From positions 310,001 to 374,000 of the forward strand of contig NZ_BQYM01000001.1 in assembly GCF_026008515.1 (NCBI RefSeq): 64,000 bases of DNA, given 5' to 3'. Under the pieces are notes generated by a model that was not told where the DNA came from, did no database searches, and saw nothing but the letters and a program-made list of their open reading frames with translations. How positions within the stretch are numbered: position 1 is the first letter of the stretch; every line of letters starts with the position of its first letter. The position numbers and the translations under genes were made by a program. Shown piece after piece: positions 56,948-64,000 of the stretch. The DNA comes from Hoyosella levis. GTDB lineage: Bacteria; Actinomycetota; Actinomycetes; Mycobacteriales; Mycobacteriaceae.

Positions 56948-58906
56948 CTAGATCTCGGCGCCGGCGAACTGGCTCATGTACAGGCGATGGTAGGCGCCCC
57001 GCGCCTCGAGCAGCTGATCGTGCGTGCCCTGCTCGACGATGCGCCCCTGCTCCATCACGAGGATCACGTCCGCGTCCCGGATGGTGGAGAGCCTGTGCGC
57101 GATGACAAACGCGGTGCGATCAGCGCGCAAGCGGCTCATCGCCTGCTGGATGAGCAGCTCGGTGCGCGTATCGACAGAGCTCGTGGCCTCGTCGAGGATG
57201 AGGATCTGCGGCTTGGAGACGAAGGCGCGGGCAATGGTGATGAGCTGCTGCTCGCCCACGCTGACCGTGCCGGTGTCCTCGCCGAGGTTCGTGTCGTAGC
57301 CGTCGGGCAGGGTGCGAGCAAACCGGTCGACGTACGATTCCTGCGCCGCCTCGACCACTTCCTCCTCGGTCGCCTGCGCGGACCCGTACCGGATGTTCTC
57401 GGCGATGGTGCCACCGAGCAGCCAGGTGTCCTGCAGGACCATGCCGATGCGCGAGCGCAGGTCCGCGCGAGTCATGCGCCGGATGTCCACGCCGTCGATG
57501 CGGATCGCGCCTTCGGTGACGTCGTAGAACCGCATGATCAGGTTGACCAGCGTCGTCTTGCCCGCCCCGGTAGGCCCGACGATCGCAACCATGTGGCCCG
57601 GCTCGACCACCAGCGACAGGTCCTCGATCAGGGGCTGGCCAGGGTCATAGCGGAAGGAGACGCGATCGAACTCCACGCGGCCCCGCAGCGCCGGGCTGGC
57701 ACCACCCTGATCCGCCCCGGCCTTGTCAGCGACGGGCTGCTGCTGCGCGTCGGCGGGCTCCTCGTCCGCATCGAGCAGCTCGAACACCCGTTCCGCGGAA
57801 GCCACCCCGGACTGCAGCACGTTCACCATCGAGGCGAGCTGCGAGAGCGGCTGGGTGAACTGGCGCGAGTACTGGATGAAGGCCTGCACCTCGCCGAGGC
57901 TCATCGAGCCAGTGGCCACGCGCATCCCGCCGACCACCGCGACGAGCACGTAGTTGATGTTGCCGAGGAACATGATCAACGGCATGATCAGCCCGGACAG
58001 GAACTGGGCCTTGAACGCGGACTGCTGCAGCTCGCCGTTGTGCTCGTCGAAGCGTGCCTGCGCGACGTCCTCCTGGCCGTAGGCGAGCAGAAGCTCGTGG
58101 CCGGTATGGGATTCCTCGACATGCGCGTTGACCGATCCGGTGTGGCGCCATTGCCCCACGAAGTGCGGCTGGGCGCGCCGCATGATGACCGCGGCGACGA
58201 GCAGCGAGAGCGGCACGGTGAGCAAGGCGATCGCGGCGAGCAGCGGCGAGATCCACAGCATCATCCCGAGCACGGCGACCACGGTCAGCAGCGCGTTGAG
58301 CATCTGGCTGACGGTCTGCTGCAGGCTCTGGGAGAGATTGTCGATGTCATTGGTGACGCGACTGAGGGTGTCGCCGCGCTGGTTGCGGTCGAAGTAGGCC
58401 AGCGGCAGGCGGTGGATCTTGGACTCGATGCTGGCGCGCAGCCCCCGGATGACGTTCTGCACCACGGTGTTGAGCAGGTACGCCGCGCCCCAGGCGCACA
58501 TCGCGGCGACGAGGTAGACGAGCAGCGCGACGATCATGACCTGGCCCAGCGCGGTGAAGTCGATGCCCTGGCCGGGAGTGACATCCATGCCGGACACCAT
58601 GTCGGCAAACGTGTTCTCGCCGGACTGGCGCAATTGCTCGACCGCTTGCGCCTGGGTCGCTCCCGCGGGCAACTGCCTGCCGATGATGCCGTTGAAGATG
58701 ATGTCGGTGCCGTAGCCGAGGATTCGCGGTCCTGCAGCATTGAGCAGGACCGATACGACGATCAGCGCGATGATCACGGAGAGCGCGAAGCGTTGCGGCG
58801 CGAGCAGGCCGAGCAGCCTGCGGGTGGACGCCGCGAAGTTCATCGCCTTGGCGTTCGGGTTGCCGCGGCTGTCCGCGGCGCCACCCATGGGTCCGGGGCG
58901 GGTCAT
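56948..58906 (-). CDS. ABC exporter half-transporter, catalytic-Glu subunit
   Basis: This 652-residue protein has six membrane helices (about 35-370) and a C-terminal nucleotide-binding domain: Walker A GPTGAGKTT near 443, and Walker B ILILDEATSSVD near 570 with the catalytic Glu. The signature is TVSVGEQQ near 548, where LSGGQ is usual. With the upstream half-transporter (ATGA overlap, 58903-58906) it forms a heterodimeric exporter. Its Glu would complete the active ATP site with the partner's FSGGQ, while its altered signature belongs to the inactive site. The substrate is unknown; drugs or lipids are usual for the family. Confidence 0.95.
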   Translation of the reverse strand: MTRPGPMGGAADSRGNPNAKAMNFAASTRRLLGLLAPQRFALSVIIALIVVSVLLNAAGPRILGYGTDIIFNGIIGRQLPAGATQAQAVEQLRQSGENTFADMVSGMDVTPGQGIDFTALGQVMIVALLVYLVAAMCAWGAAYLLNTVVQNVIRGLRASIESKIHRLPLAYFDRNQRGDTLSRVTNDIDNLSQSLQQTVSQMLNALLTVVAVLGMMLWISPLLAAIALLTVPLSLLVAAVIMRRAQPHFVGQWRHTGSVNAHVEESHTGHELLLAYGQEDVAQARFDEHNGELQQSAFKAQFLSGLIMPLIMFLGNINYVLVAVVGGMRVATGSMSLGEVQAFIQYSRQFTQPLSQLASMVNVLQSGVASAERVFELLDADEEPADAQQQPVADKAGADQGGASPALRGRVEFDRVSFRYDPGQPLIEDLSLVVEPGHMVAIVGPTGAGKTTLVNLIMRFYDVTEGAIRIDGVDIRRMTRADLRSRIGMVLQDTWLLGGTIAENIRYGSAQATEEEVVEAAQESYVDRFARTLPDGYDTNLGEDTGTVSVGEQQLITIARAFVSKPQILILDEATSSVDTRTELLIQQAMSRLRADRTAFVIAHRLSTIRDADVILVMEQGRIVEQGTHDQLLEARGAYHRLYMSQFAGAEI

Positions 58907-60636
58907 GGTGCTCCATCCGTTGCCATCTGGGACTCGACCGTCTCGCGGTACTCCCCGCAGCTCGCGAGCAGCTCGTCATGCGTTCCCATGCCTACGATGC
59001 GGCCGCCATCGATCACGATGATCTGGTGCGCGTCGCGGATCGTGGCGATGCGCTGGCCCACGAGCACCACTGCGGCGTCGGCGATGCGGGTCGCCAGCGC
59101 GGCTCGCAGCCGGGCATCGGTGGCGACATCGAGCGCGGAGAACGAGTCGTCGAACAAGTAGATCGCGGGCCGGCGCACCAGGGCCCGGGCGATCGCGAGG
59201 CGTTGCCGCTGCCCGCCGGAGAAGGTGGTGCCGCCCTGGCTGACGGGGCTGTCGAGCTGGAGCGGCAGCGCGCGAACGAAGTCCTCGGCCTGGGCGATCC
59301 GCAGGGCGTCCCACAGCTCCTCCTCGGTGGCGTCGGCTCGCCCGTAGCGCAGATTGCTCGCGATGGTGCCGGAGAAGAGGAACGCGCGCTGGGGGACGTA
59401 GCCGATGCTCGCGCGCAGCGCCGTGGGCTCGAGCTCGCGCGCGTTGGTGCCGCCGACCTTGATGGTCCCCTCGGTCGCGTCGATCAAGCGCGGGATGAGC
59501 TGCAGGATGGTGGTCTTGCCGGATCCGGTGGCGCCGATGATGGCAGTGGTGGTGCCCGGCTCGACGGTGAAGGTGATGTGCTCGAGGACGGGCTGCTCCG
59601 CCCCGGGATGCTGGAAACCGACCTCGTGGAACTCGATGCGGCCAGGCTGGGGCTGGTCGGTGCGCGGCTGGAGGGCGCGGACGATCGTCGACTCGGTGCG
59701 CAGGACCTCACTGATGCGATCGGCGCTGACGGCTGCGCGGGGCACCTGGGAGGCCATGAAGGTCACCATCATGATCGACATGAGTATGAGGATGAGATAG
59801 CTGAGCATCGCGGTCAGCGAGCCCACTTGCATGCGGCCTGCCTCGATCTCCTGGCCGCCGAACCAGATCACCGCCACGGAGGTGATGTTCATGATGAGCA
59901 TCACGGTGGGGAACGCGAGCGCCATGAGCCGCCCCACCCCGAGCGCCGTATCGGTGAGGGCATCGTTCGCGGTGGCGAAGCGGCGGGACTCCCATCGCTC
60001 GCGGACGAAGGCCCGGACCACGCGCACGCCCGTGATCTGCTCGCGCAGCACTTGGTTGATCGCATCGATGCGGGATTGCATCACGCGGAATCCCGGGATC
60101 ATGCGGGCGATGATGGTGCCCATGGCAAGGGCGAGCGCTGGCACGCTGACCGCGATGATCCAGGAGAGCCGCAGTTCCTCGCGCAGCGCCATGAAGATGC
60201 CGCCGACCGCCATGATGGGCGCGACGACGAGCAAGGTGAAGCTCATCAGGACGAGCGTCTGCACCTGCAGGACGTCGTTGGTGTTGCGCGTGATCAGCGA
60301 GGGCGCGCCGAAGGTGCCCATCTCGCGGGCGGAGAAGCCGGTGACTCGGCGGAACACATCGCGGCGCACGTCGGCGCCGAAGGCGGTCGCGGTGCGCGCG
60401 GCGAGATAGACGGCACTGATCGTGCAGGTGATCTGCACGAGCGCGACAGCCAGCATGACGGCGCCGATGCGAACGATGTAGGCGATGTCGCCCTCGGTGA
60501 CGCCGTTGTCGATGATGTCGGCGTTGAGGCTCGGCAGGAACAGCGCTGCGAGAGCGCCGAGGAGCTGCAGGGCGATGATGCCGGCGATCGCGCGCCGGTA
60601 GCGGGGCAGGTAGGTCCGTAGCAGGGCAACAAGCAT
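58903..60636 (-). CDS. ABC exporter half-transporter, degenerate-site subunit
   Basis: This 577-residue protein has six membrane helices (about 15-310) and a nucleotide-binding domain: Walker A GATGSGKTT near 367, canonical signature FSGGQRQR near 472, and Walker B IYLFDDSFSALD near 496. Asp replaces the catalytic Glu, so this half contributes the inactive ATP site of an asymmetric pair. The stop overlaps the start of the second half-transporter (ATGA). It is divergent from the lytic transglycosylase. Confidence 0.95.
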   Translation of the reverse strand: MLVALLRTYLPRYRRAIAGIIALQLLGALAALFLPSLNADIIDNGVTEGDIAYIVRIGAVMLAVALVQITCTISAVYLAARTATAFGADVRRDVFRRVTGFSAREMGTFGAPSLITRNTNDVLQVQTLVLMSFTLLVVAPIMAVGGIFMALREELRLSWIIAVSVPALALAMGTIIARMIPGFRVMQSRIDAINQVLREQITGVRVVRAFVRERWESRRFATANDALTDTALGVGRLMALAFPTVMLIMNITSVAVIWFGGQEIEAGRMQVGSLTAMLSYLILILMSIMMVTFMASQVPRAAVSADRISEVLRTESTIVRALQPRTDQPQPGRIEFHEVGFQHPGAEQPVLEHITFTVEPGTTTAIIGATGSGKTTILQLIPRLIDATEGTIKVGGTNARELEPTALRASIGYVPQRAFLFSGTIASNLRYGRADATEEELWDALRIAQAEDFVRALPLQLDSPVSQGGTTFSGGQRQRLAIARALVRRPAIYLFDDSFSALDVATDARLRAALATRIADAAVVLVGQRIATIRDAHQIIVIDGGRIVGMGTHDELLASCGEYRETVESQMATDGAP

Positions 60637-60877
60637 GACGGCTCCTTCCTGGCGAGTGCCGCACCGGCGATTGTTTCACGGTGTTGACGGCGCGGCACGA
60701 GGATCGTCCGTAGGGAAACAAGCGTCACACTGTCCACTATTTGAGAGTTCCACTACTTGACCCCGCCCCAGCACCAAACAGGCGCCCCGGCACCACCACG
60801 AGAAACACGCTGGCCGTTATCAAAATGTGTTGAAAACGATCCCGAAAAGCATCCGGCGTGTCAGGCTGCTCACTGCC

Positions 60878-61486
60878 ATGAAGAGACTCACAGCAATCCT
60901 CAGCACCACCGTGGCCGCTCTCGGCGCCTCCGCCGCGCTCGCGAGCCCCGCAACCGCCAACGCGCCAGGGAGCTTCGAGCCCTGGCTGCAACGCTCGGCC
61001 GCCCAATGCTCCGGCATCAGCGCCAGCGTCCTCGCCGCCCAGATCCACGCGGAGAGCGACTTCAACACCCGTGCCGTCAGCCGCTCCGGCGCCATGGGGC
61101 CAGCCCAGTTCATGCCCGGCACCTGGGCGATCTGGGGCACCGACGGCGACGGCAACGGCTCCGCCGACCCCTACAGCATCCCCGACTCCGTCATGGCGCA
61201 GGGCCGCTTCATGTGCCACCTCTACGGACAGACCTCCGCGGGCGTGAACAATGGCACTATGCGCGGGTATGCCCTCGACCTCGCCCTCGCTGCCTACAAC
61301 GCCGGCCTCGGCGCCGTCCAGCGCGCCGGCGGAATGCCCTCTGGCGGGGAATACTCGACCCAGACCCAGCCCTATGTAGCCAAGATCAAGGCTCTCGAGC
61401 CGCGCTACCGCTACCTCGACGGCGGTGCCAGCCCGCTCCACCAGGCGGGCTTGGACTTCGGCTCGCTCGCCGGGCTCCCCTTCTAG
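60878..61486 (+). CDS. Secreted lytic transglycosylase (SLT/lysozyme-like)
   Basis: This 202-residue exported protein starts MKRLTAILSTTVAALGASAAL with cleavage likely after ATANA. It has a goose-lysozyme-like SLT domain: VLAAQIHAESDFNTRAVS with the catalytic Glu, GAMGPAQFMPGTWAIWG, LALAAYNAGLGAVQRAGG and TQPYVAKIKAL. It cleaves peptidoglycan glycan strands. An upstream in-frame ATG at 60827 would add 17 residues in front of a good signal peptide and is less likely. A strong GC hairpin at 61527 follows. Confidence 0.92.
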   Translation: MKRLTAILSTTVAALGASAALASPATANAPGSFEPWLQRSAAQCSGISASVLAAQIHAESDFNTRAVSRSGAMGPAQFMPGTWAIWGTDGDGNGSADPYSIPDSVMAQGRFMCHLYGQTSAGVNNGTMRGYALDLALAAYNAGLGAVQRAGGMPSGGEYSTQTQPYVAKIKALEPRYRYLDGGASPLHQAGLDFGSLAGLPF

Positions 61487-61526
61487 GCCACCACGACACC
61501 CGATCACCGCTGCTCCCCCGCCCCTC

Positions 61527-61557
61527 GCGCCCAGCCGGACCCGACCCGGCTGGGCGC
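61527..61557 (+). terminator. Likely terminator of the transglycosylase gene
   Basis: A perfect 12-bp GC stem, GCGCCCAGCCGG (61527-61538) and CCGGCTGGGCGC (61546-61557), with a 7-nt loop, lies 40 bp after the stop. The following sequence is only weakly T-containing. Confidence 0.7.
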
Positions 61558-61752
61558 GCTACACTTCCTGGCCTCGCGCCCGGCCGACCTGGCGCTGCGG
61601 CGCGGGCAGGGGGATCCACAGGGCGAATCCGCCAAATCGTTGATGCTTCAATTTGATTGGCGCTAGACTCGGCTCGAGGCCGCCGCGATGTGATCCGCGC
61701 CACGATCTCGGAGGATTCCCCGGTCCCGCCGGATAGAACCGGCCCGCCCTGT

Positions 61753-61786
61753 GGATGGCCCGCATCAGCGTTGCTGCGGGCCATCC
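61753..61786 (-). terminator. Likely terminator of the desaturase fusion gene
   Basis: A perfect 12-bp stem, GGATGGCCCGCA (61753-61764) and TGCGGGCCATCC (61775-61786), with a 10-nt loop, lies about 50 bp beyond the desaturase stop on the minus strand. Confidence 0.65.
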
Positions 61787-61791
61787 CCCCG

Positions 61792-61842
61792 GGACATCAG
61801 GTTCTACTGGACATCAGGATCTACTGGGCAGCAGGATCTACT
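61792..61842. repeat. Three tandem 17-bp repeats reaching into the desaturase stop codon
   Basis: The units GGACATCAGGTTCTACT, GGACATCAGGATCTACT and GGGCAGCAGGATCTACT run from 61792 to 61842. The last unit contains the minus-strand stop codon (CTA at 61838-61840) of the desaturase fusion gene. The units carry one to three changes between them. Confidence 0.85.
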
Positions 61843-63928
61843 GGTCGTAGTCGACGTCGACCTGGTGCGTGGTCGGCCGCGCCTGGCAGGTCAGGATGTA
61901 GCCGTCCGCGACCTCATCGTCGGTGAGCGCGTAGCGGATGTCCATCTCCACATCGCCTTCGATCAGCTTGGCGCGACACGTTCCGCAAGCCCCTCCCATG
62001 CAGGCATAGGGCGCGTCGCCTCCAGTCTGCAGCACGGTGTCGAGGACTGTCTCGGGTCCAGAGCTGACCCCGTTGAAGAGCTCGCCATCGATCCTCGCGG
62101 TCACCGCCGCCACCACCCCATGCATGGCCGTCGGCGGCGAGGACGTGGCGAAGAACAACTCCGAATGGAGCGTCGCGGGATCGATCCCGGCGGCCTTGAG
62201 CTCCTCGGTGGCGCGGTCGATCAGGTCCTGCGGCCCGCACAGGAACCACGCGTCGATGCTGTCGCGCCCCGTTCCCGCGCATTCCACGATCTCGTCGGGC
62301 CGCAGCCGCCGCATCCGCACCGTCTCGTGCTCTCCGTCGAGCGCGGGCTCCTTGCCGGTGGTCAGGAAGTGATTGATCCGCAGTCGGCCCTCGAACTTCT
62401 CGGCAAGCGTGGTGAGCTCGTCGGCGAACATGGTCTGGGCGCGGGACTTATTGCTGTAGAGCAGGGTGAACCGGGCGTTCTCGTCGCGCTCGAGCGTGGT
62501 GGTGATCATGGCGAGGATCGGAGTGATGCCACTGCCTGCCGCGACCGCCACGTAGTGGGTGGTCGTGTCCGTGGGGGCGTGGTCGAGGGTGAAGCGCCCC
62601 GAGGGCGGCAGCACGTCCAGCACGTCGCCTCGGCGCGCGCTCGAGACGAGCTGGTGGGAGACGGTGCCGCCCGGTATGCGCTTGATCGCGATGCGCACGC
62701 GCCCGGAGTCCACGGAGGAGCAGATCGAGTAAGTGCGGCGGTGACGCTCCCCGTCCACGGTCAATTCGAGGGTGAGGTGCTGGCCTGGAACGAAGGCGAA
62801 CTCATCCTTGAGCTCGTCGGGGATGTCGAAGGTGAGGGAGACCGCGTCGTCGGTGAGCGGAAGAACCTCGTGGAGGGCGAGCTTGCGGAACTCCGCCCGC
62901 GACGCGGATCCCTCCTTGAGGTTGTGAGTGATATGCCGCCAGGCGCGATACTCGTCGGGCGTGAGCTCCGTGCCGAAGGTCTTGGTGATCGCGACATCGG
63001 CATCGAGGTAGCCGTCCTCGTTGCGCCTCCACGCGGTGATGTAGCGATAGAACGGGATGGCCGGGTGCAGGTGGTGCACGAGGTGATAGTTCTGGTAGAG
63101 CAGCGCCGGGGTGAGCAGCCATTCCATGCCGACGCGGACGCGGGTGGCGCGGTAGCGGTTCTGCTTGTGCGTCGCCTCGAGGCCGTGGTGGGGCAACCAG
63201 TCGAACCACCAGGCCAGGGCGGTGAGCGCGATCCGCTGCGGGATGATGTACATGACGAGCAGGTACCAGCCGAGCCCCGACATGATCAGAGCGCCGTAGA
63301 CAACGGCGGACAGCGCCAGCAGGAATACCGATTCAGCGACCTCGGTGCGCGGGCGACGGATGACCGGGCGCTCGTCCTTGTCGAGGATCCCCTTCCAGTG
63401 GAAGGCTCGGGGCAGGTAGAACAGCACGTACCAGACGTCGATCGTGGCCCAGCGGAACGGCAGCTGCCACCACGGGCCGTGGCTCGTCCAGGCATCCGGG
63501 TCCTCGGTCATCGGCTCGTTGGTGTTGCGGTGATGCTCGATATGGATATAGCGGATCAGGGGGAACGAGGCGTAGCTGGCCACGAACGGCACCGACAGTC
63601 GGCCGAACACCTCGTTGACCCAGGTGTGGCGGCTCACGGCGTGGTGCGTGGCATCGTGGAGCACGGTGAACATGGTGAAGTTGACGACGGCATGGAGCGG
63701 GATGGTGATCCAGGCGCTCACCCCGGCTCCGAGCAGGAGCCAGGCGACGAATGCCCACCAACCGATGCCCGCCGCCCATAGCAGCACCGTGGGGACGGCG
63801 ATCACAGGCAGGGGGATGCCCGGATCAGGCACGCCATGCCGGGGCGCGGGCGCGTCCTGCTGGTTTGGCCGGGCTGGCTGGCCTGGCGAAGCGGATCCGC
63901 CAGCTCCGGGGGGCGCCAAGCTGCTCAT
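61838..63928 (-). CDS. Membrane fatty-acid desaturase fused to ferredoxin reductase and [2Fe-2S] ferredoxin
   Basis: This 696-residue protein is probably a self-sufficient di-iron desaturase or hydroxylase. Residues about 45-300 form the membrane domain with His boxes HDATHH (91-96), HIEHH (129-133) and HLVHH (282-286). Residues about 345-600 form a flavin/NAD(P)H reductase domain (RRTYSICSS flavin site, AAGSGITPILAMI nucleotide loop, DAWFLCGPQDLI). The C-terminal plant-type ferredoxin has Cys643, Cys648, Cys651 and Cys681. The reductase-ferredoxin half resembles PaaE-type electron-transfer modules. The start at 63928 (MSSLAPPGAGG) has GGAG upstream; a longer frame reaches 63988. The lipid substrate is unknown. 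Confidence 0.93.
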   Translation of the reverse strand: MSSLAPPGAGGSASPGQPARPNQQDAPAPRHGVPDPGIPLPVIAVPTVLLWAAGIGWWAFVAWLLLGAGVSAWITIPLHAVVNFTMFTVLHDATHHAVSRHTWVNEVFGRLSVPFVASYASFPLIRYIHIEHHRNTNEPMTEDPDAWTSHGPWWQLPFRWATIDVWYVLFYLPRAFHWKGILDKDERPVIRRPRTEVAESVFLLALSAVVYGALIMSGLGWYLLVMYIIPQRIALTALAWWFDWLPHHGLEATHKQNRYRATRVRVGMEWLLTPALLYQNYHLVHHLHPAIPFYRYITAWRRNEDGYLDADVAITKTFGTELTPDEYRAWRHITHNLKEGSASRAEFRKLALHEVLPLTDDAVSLTFDIPDELKDEFAFVPGQHLTLELTVDGERHRRTYSICSSVDSGRVRIAIKRIPGGTVSHQLVSSARRGDVLDVLPPSGRFTLDHAPTDTTTHYVAVAAGSGITPILAMITTTLERDENARFTLLYSNKSRAQTMFADELTTLAEKFEGRLRINHFLTTGKEPALDGEHETVRMRRLRPDEIVECAGTGRDSIDAWFLCGPQDLIDRATEELKAAGIDPATLHSELFFATSSPPTAMHGVVAAVTARIDGELFNGVSSGPETVLDTVLQTGGDAPYACMGGACGTCRAKLIEGDVEMDIRYALTDDEVADGYILTCQARPTTHQVDVDYDQ

Positions 63929-64000
63929 GGTGGCTCCGATCTCGTGGGGCGCGGGACCATGCCTCGCCGATGGTCCGAAACGTACCAAATCCCCTGCGAT

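Larger units (their letters stand above)
61487..61837. other. Convergent intergenic region with two hairpins and a tandem repeat
   Basis: There is no gene here. It contains the hairpins at 61527-61557 and 61753-61786 and most of the 17-bp tandem repeat at 61792-61842. The stretch 61560-61750 shows nothing I can name, apart from a short A+T-rich patch at about 61632-61668. Confidence 0.55.

Noticed and set aside
56987-59161. 724-codon plus-strand frame opposite the ABC exporter genes
   Set aside because: It is antisense to two half-transporters with full Walker and signature motifs. The product is compositionally biased.

Overview
The window is high-GC, densely coded DNA. It carries a bacterial 20S proteasome with the Pup tagging system (Mpa, Dop, Pup, PrcB, PrcA), an FHA protein with a FhaA-like DUF3662 region, an LmeA-like DUF2993 lipoprotein-type protein, and GTG/TTG starts next to good ribosome sites. 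That points to an Actinomycetota chromosome. The mix of families suggests the Mycobacteriales/Corynebacteriales group, but I cannot name a genus. No rRNA, tRNA, CRISPR array, transposase or phage genes were seen.

Layout. (1) 1-5.4 kb: the proteasome locus on the minus strand, mpa, dop, pup, prcB, prcA, with the last three joined by GTGA overlaps. A small secreted-protein gene on the plus strand sits between mpa and dop. (2) 5.7-11.9 kb: an unknown protein, a SWIM-SNF2 helicase, a methyltransferase bracketed by two copies of a 61-bp hairpin element, and an alpha/beta hydrolase. (3) 12.1-16.0 kb: a three-gene plus-strand operon ending in one protein that joins a RodA/FtsW-type SEDS glycosyltransferase to a class B penicillin-binding transpeptidase. 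(4) 16.0-19.4 kb: a lipoprotein, a DedA-like membrane protein and a DUF2207 membrane protein. (5) 19.5-42.1 kb: a peptide-synthesis locus with a free-standing condensation-like protein whose active site is degenerate, a PHA-synthase-like hydrolase with a Cys nucleophile, and a 6559-residue NRPS. The NRPS has five complete modules, then a final C domain and a decayed adenylation domain, with no terminal carrier or thioesterase. (6) 42.3-47.1 kb: DUF202, HNH nuclease, MazG-like, ferritin-VIT fusion and CPA2 antiporter genes. (7) 47.2-53.0 kb: two paralogous lipoproteins either side of an SDR, then MOSC, DUF2993 and GDPD proteins. (8) 53.2-64 kb: an alanine symporter, a TM2 protein, an SDR-DUF2867 protein, a heterodimeric ABC exporter, a lytic transglycosylase and a desaturase-reductase-ferredoxin fusion.

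The strongest candidates for something little described are the SEDS-PBP fusion in its FHA-led operon and the NRPS locus with no visible conventional release domain. Next come the 61-bp paired hairpin element and the long inverted repeats at convergent gene junctions. All functions are inferred from sequence by eye; no database search was run. Adenylation-domain specificity codes were aligned by hand and are hints only.
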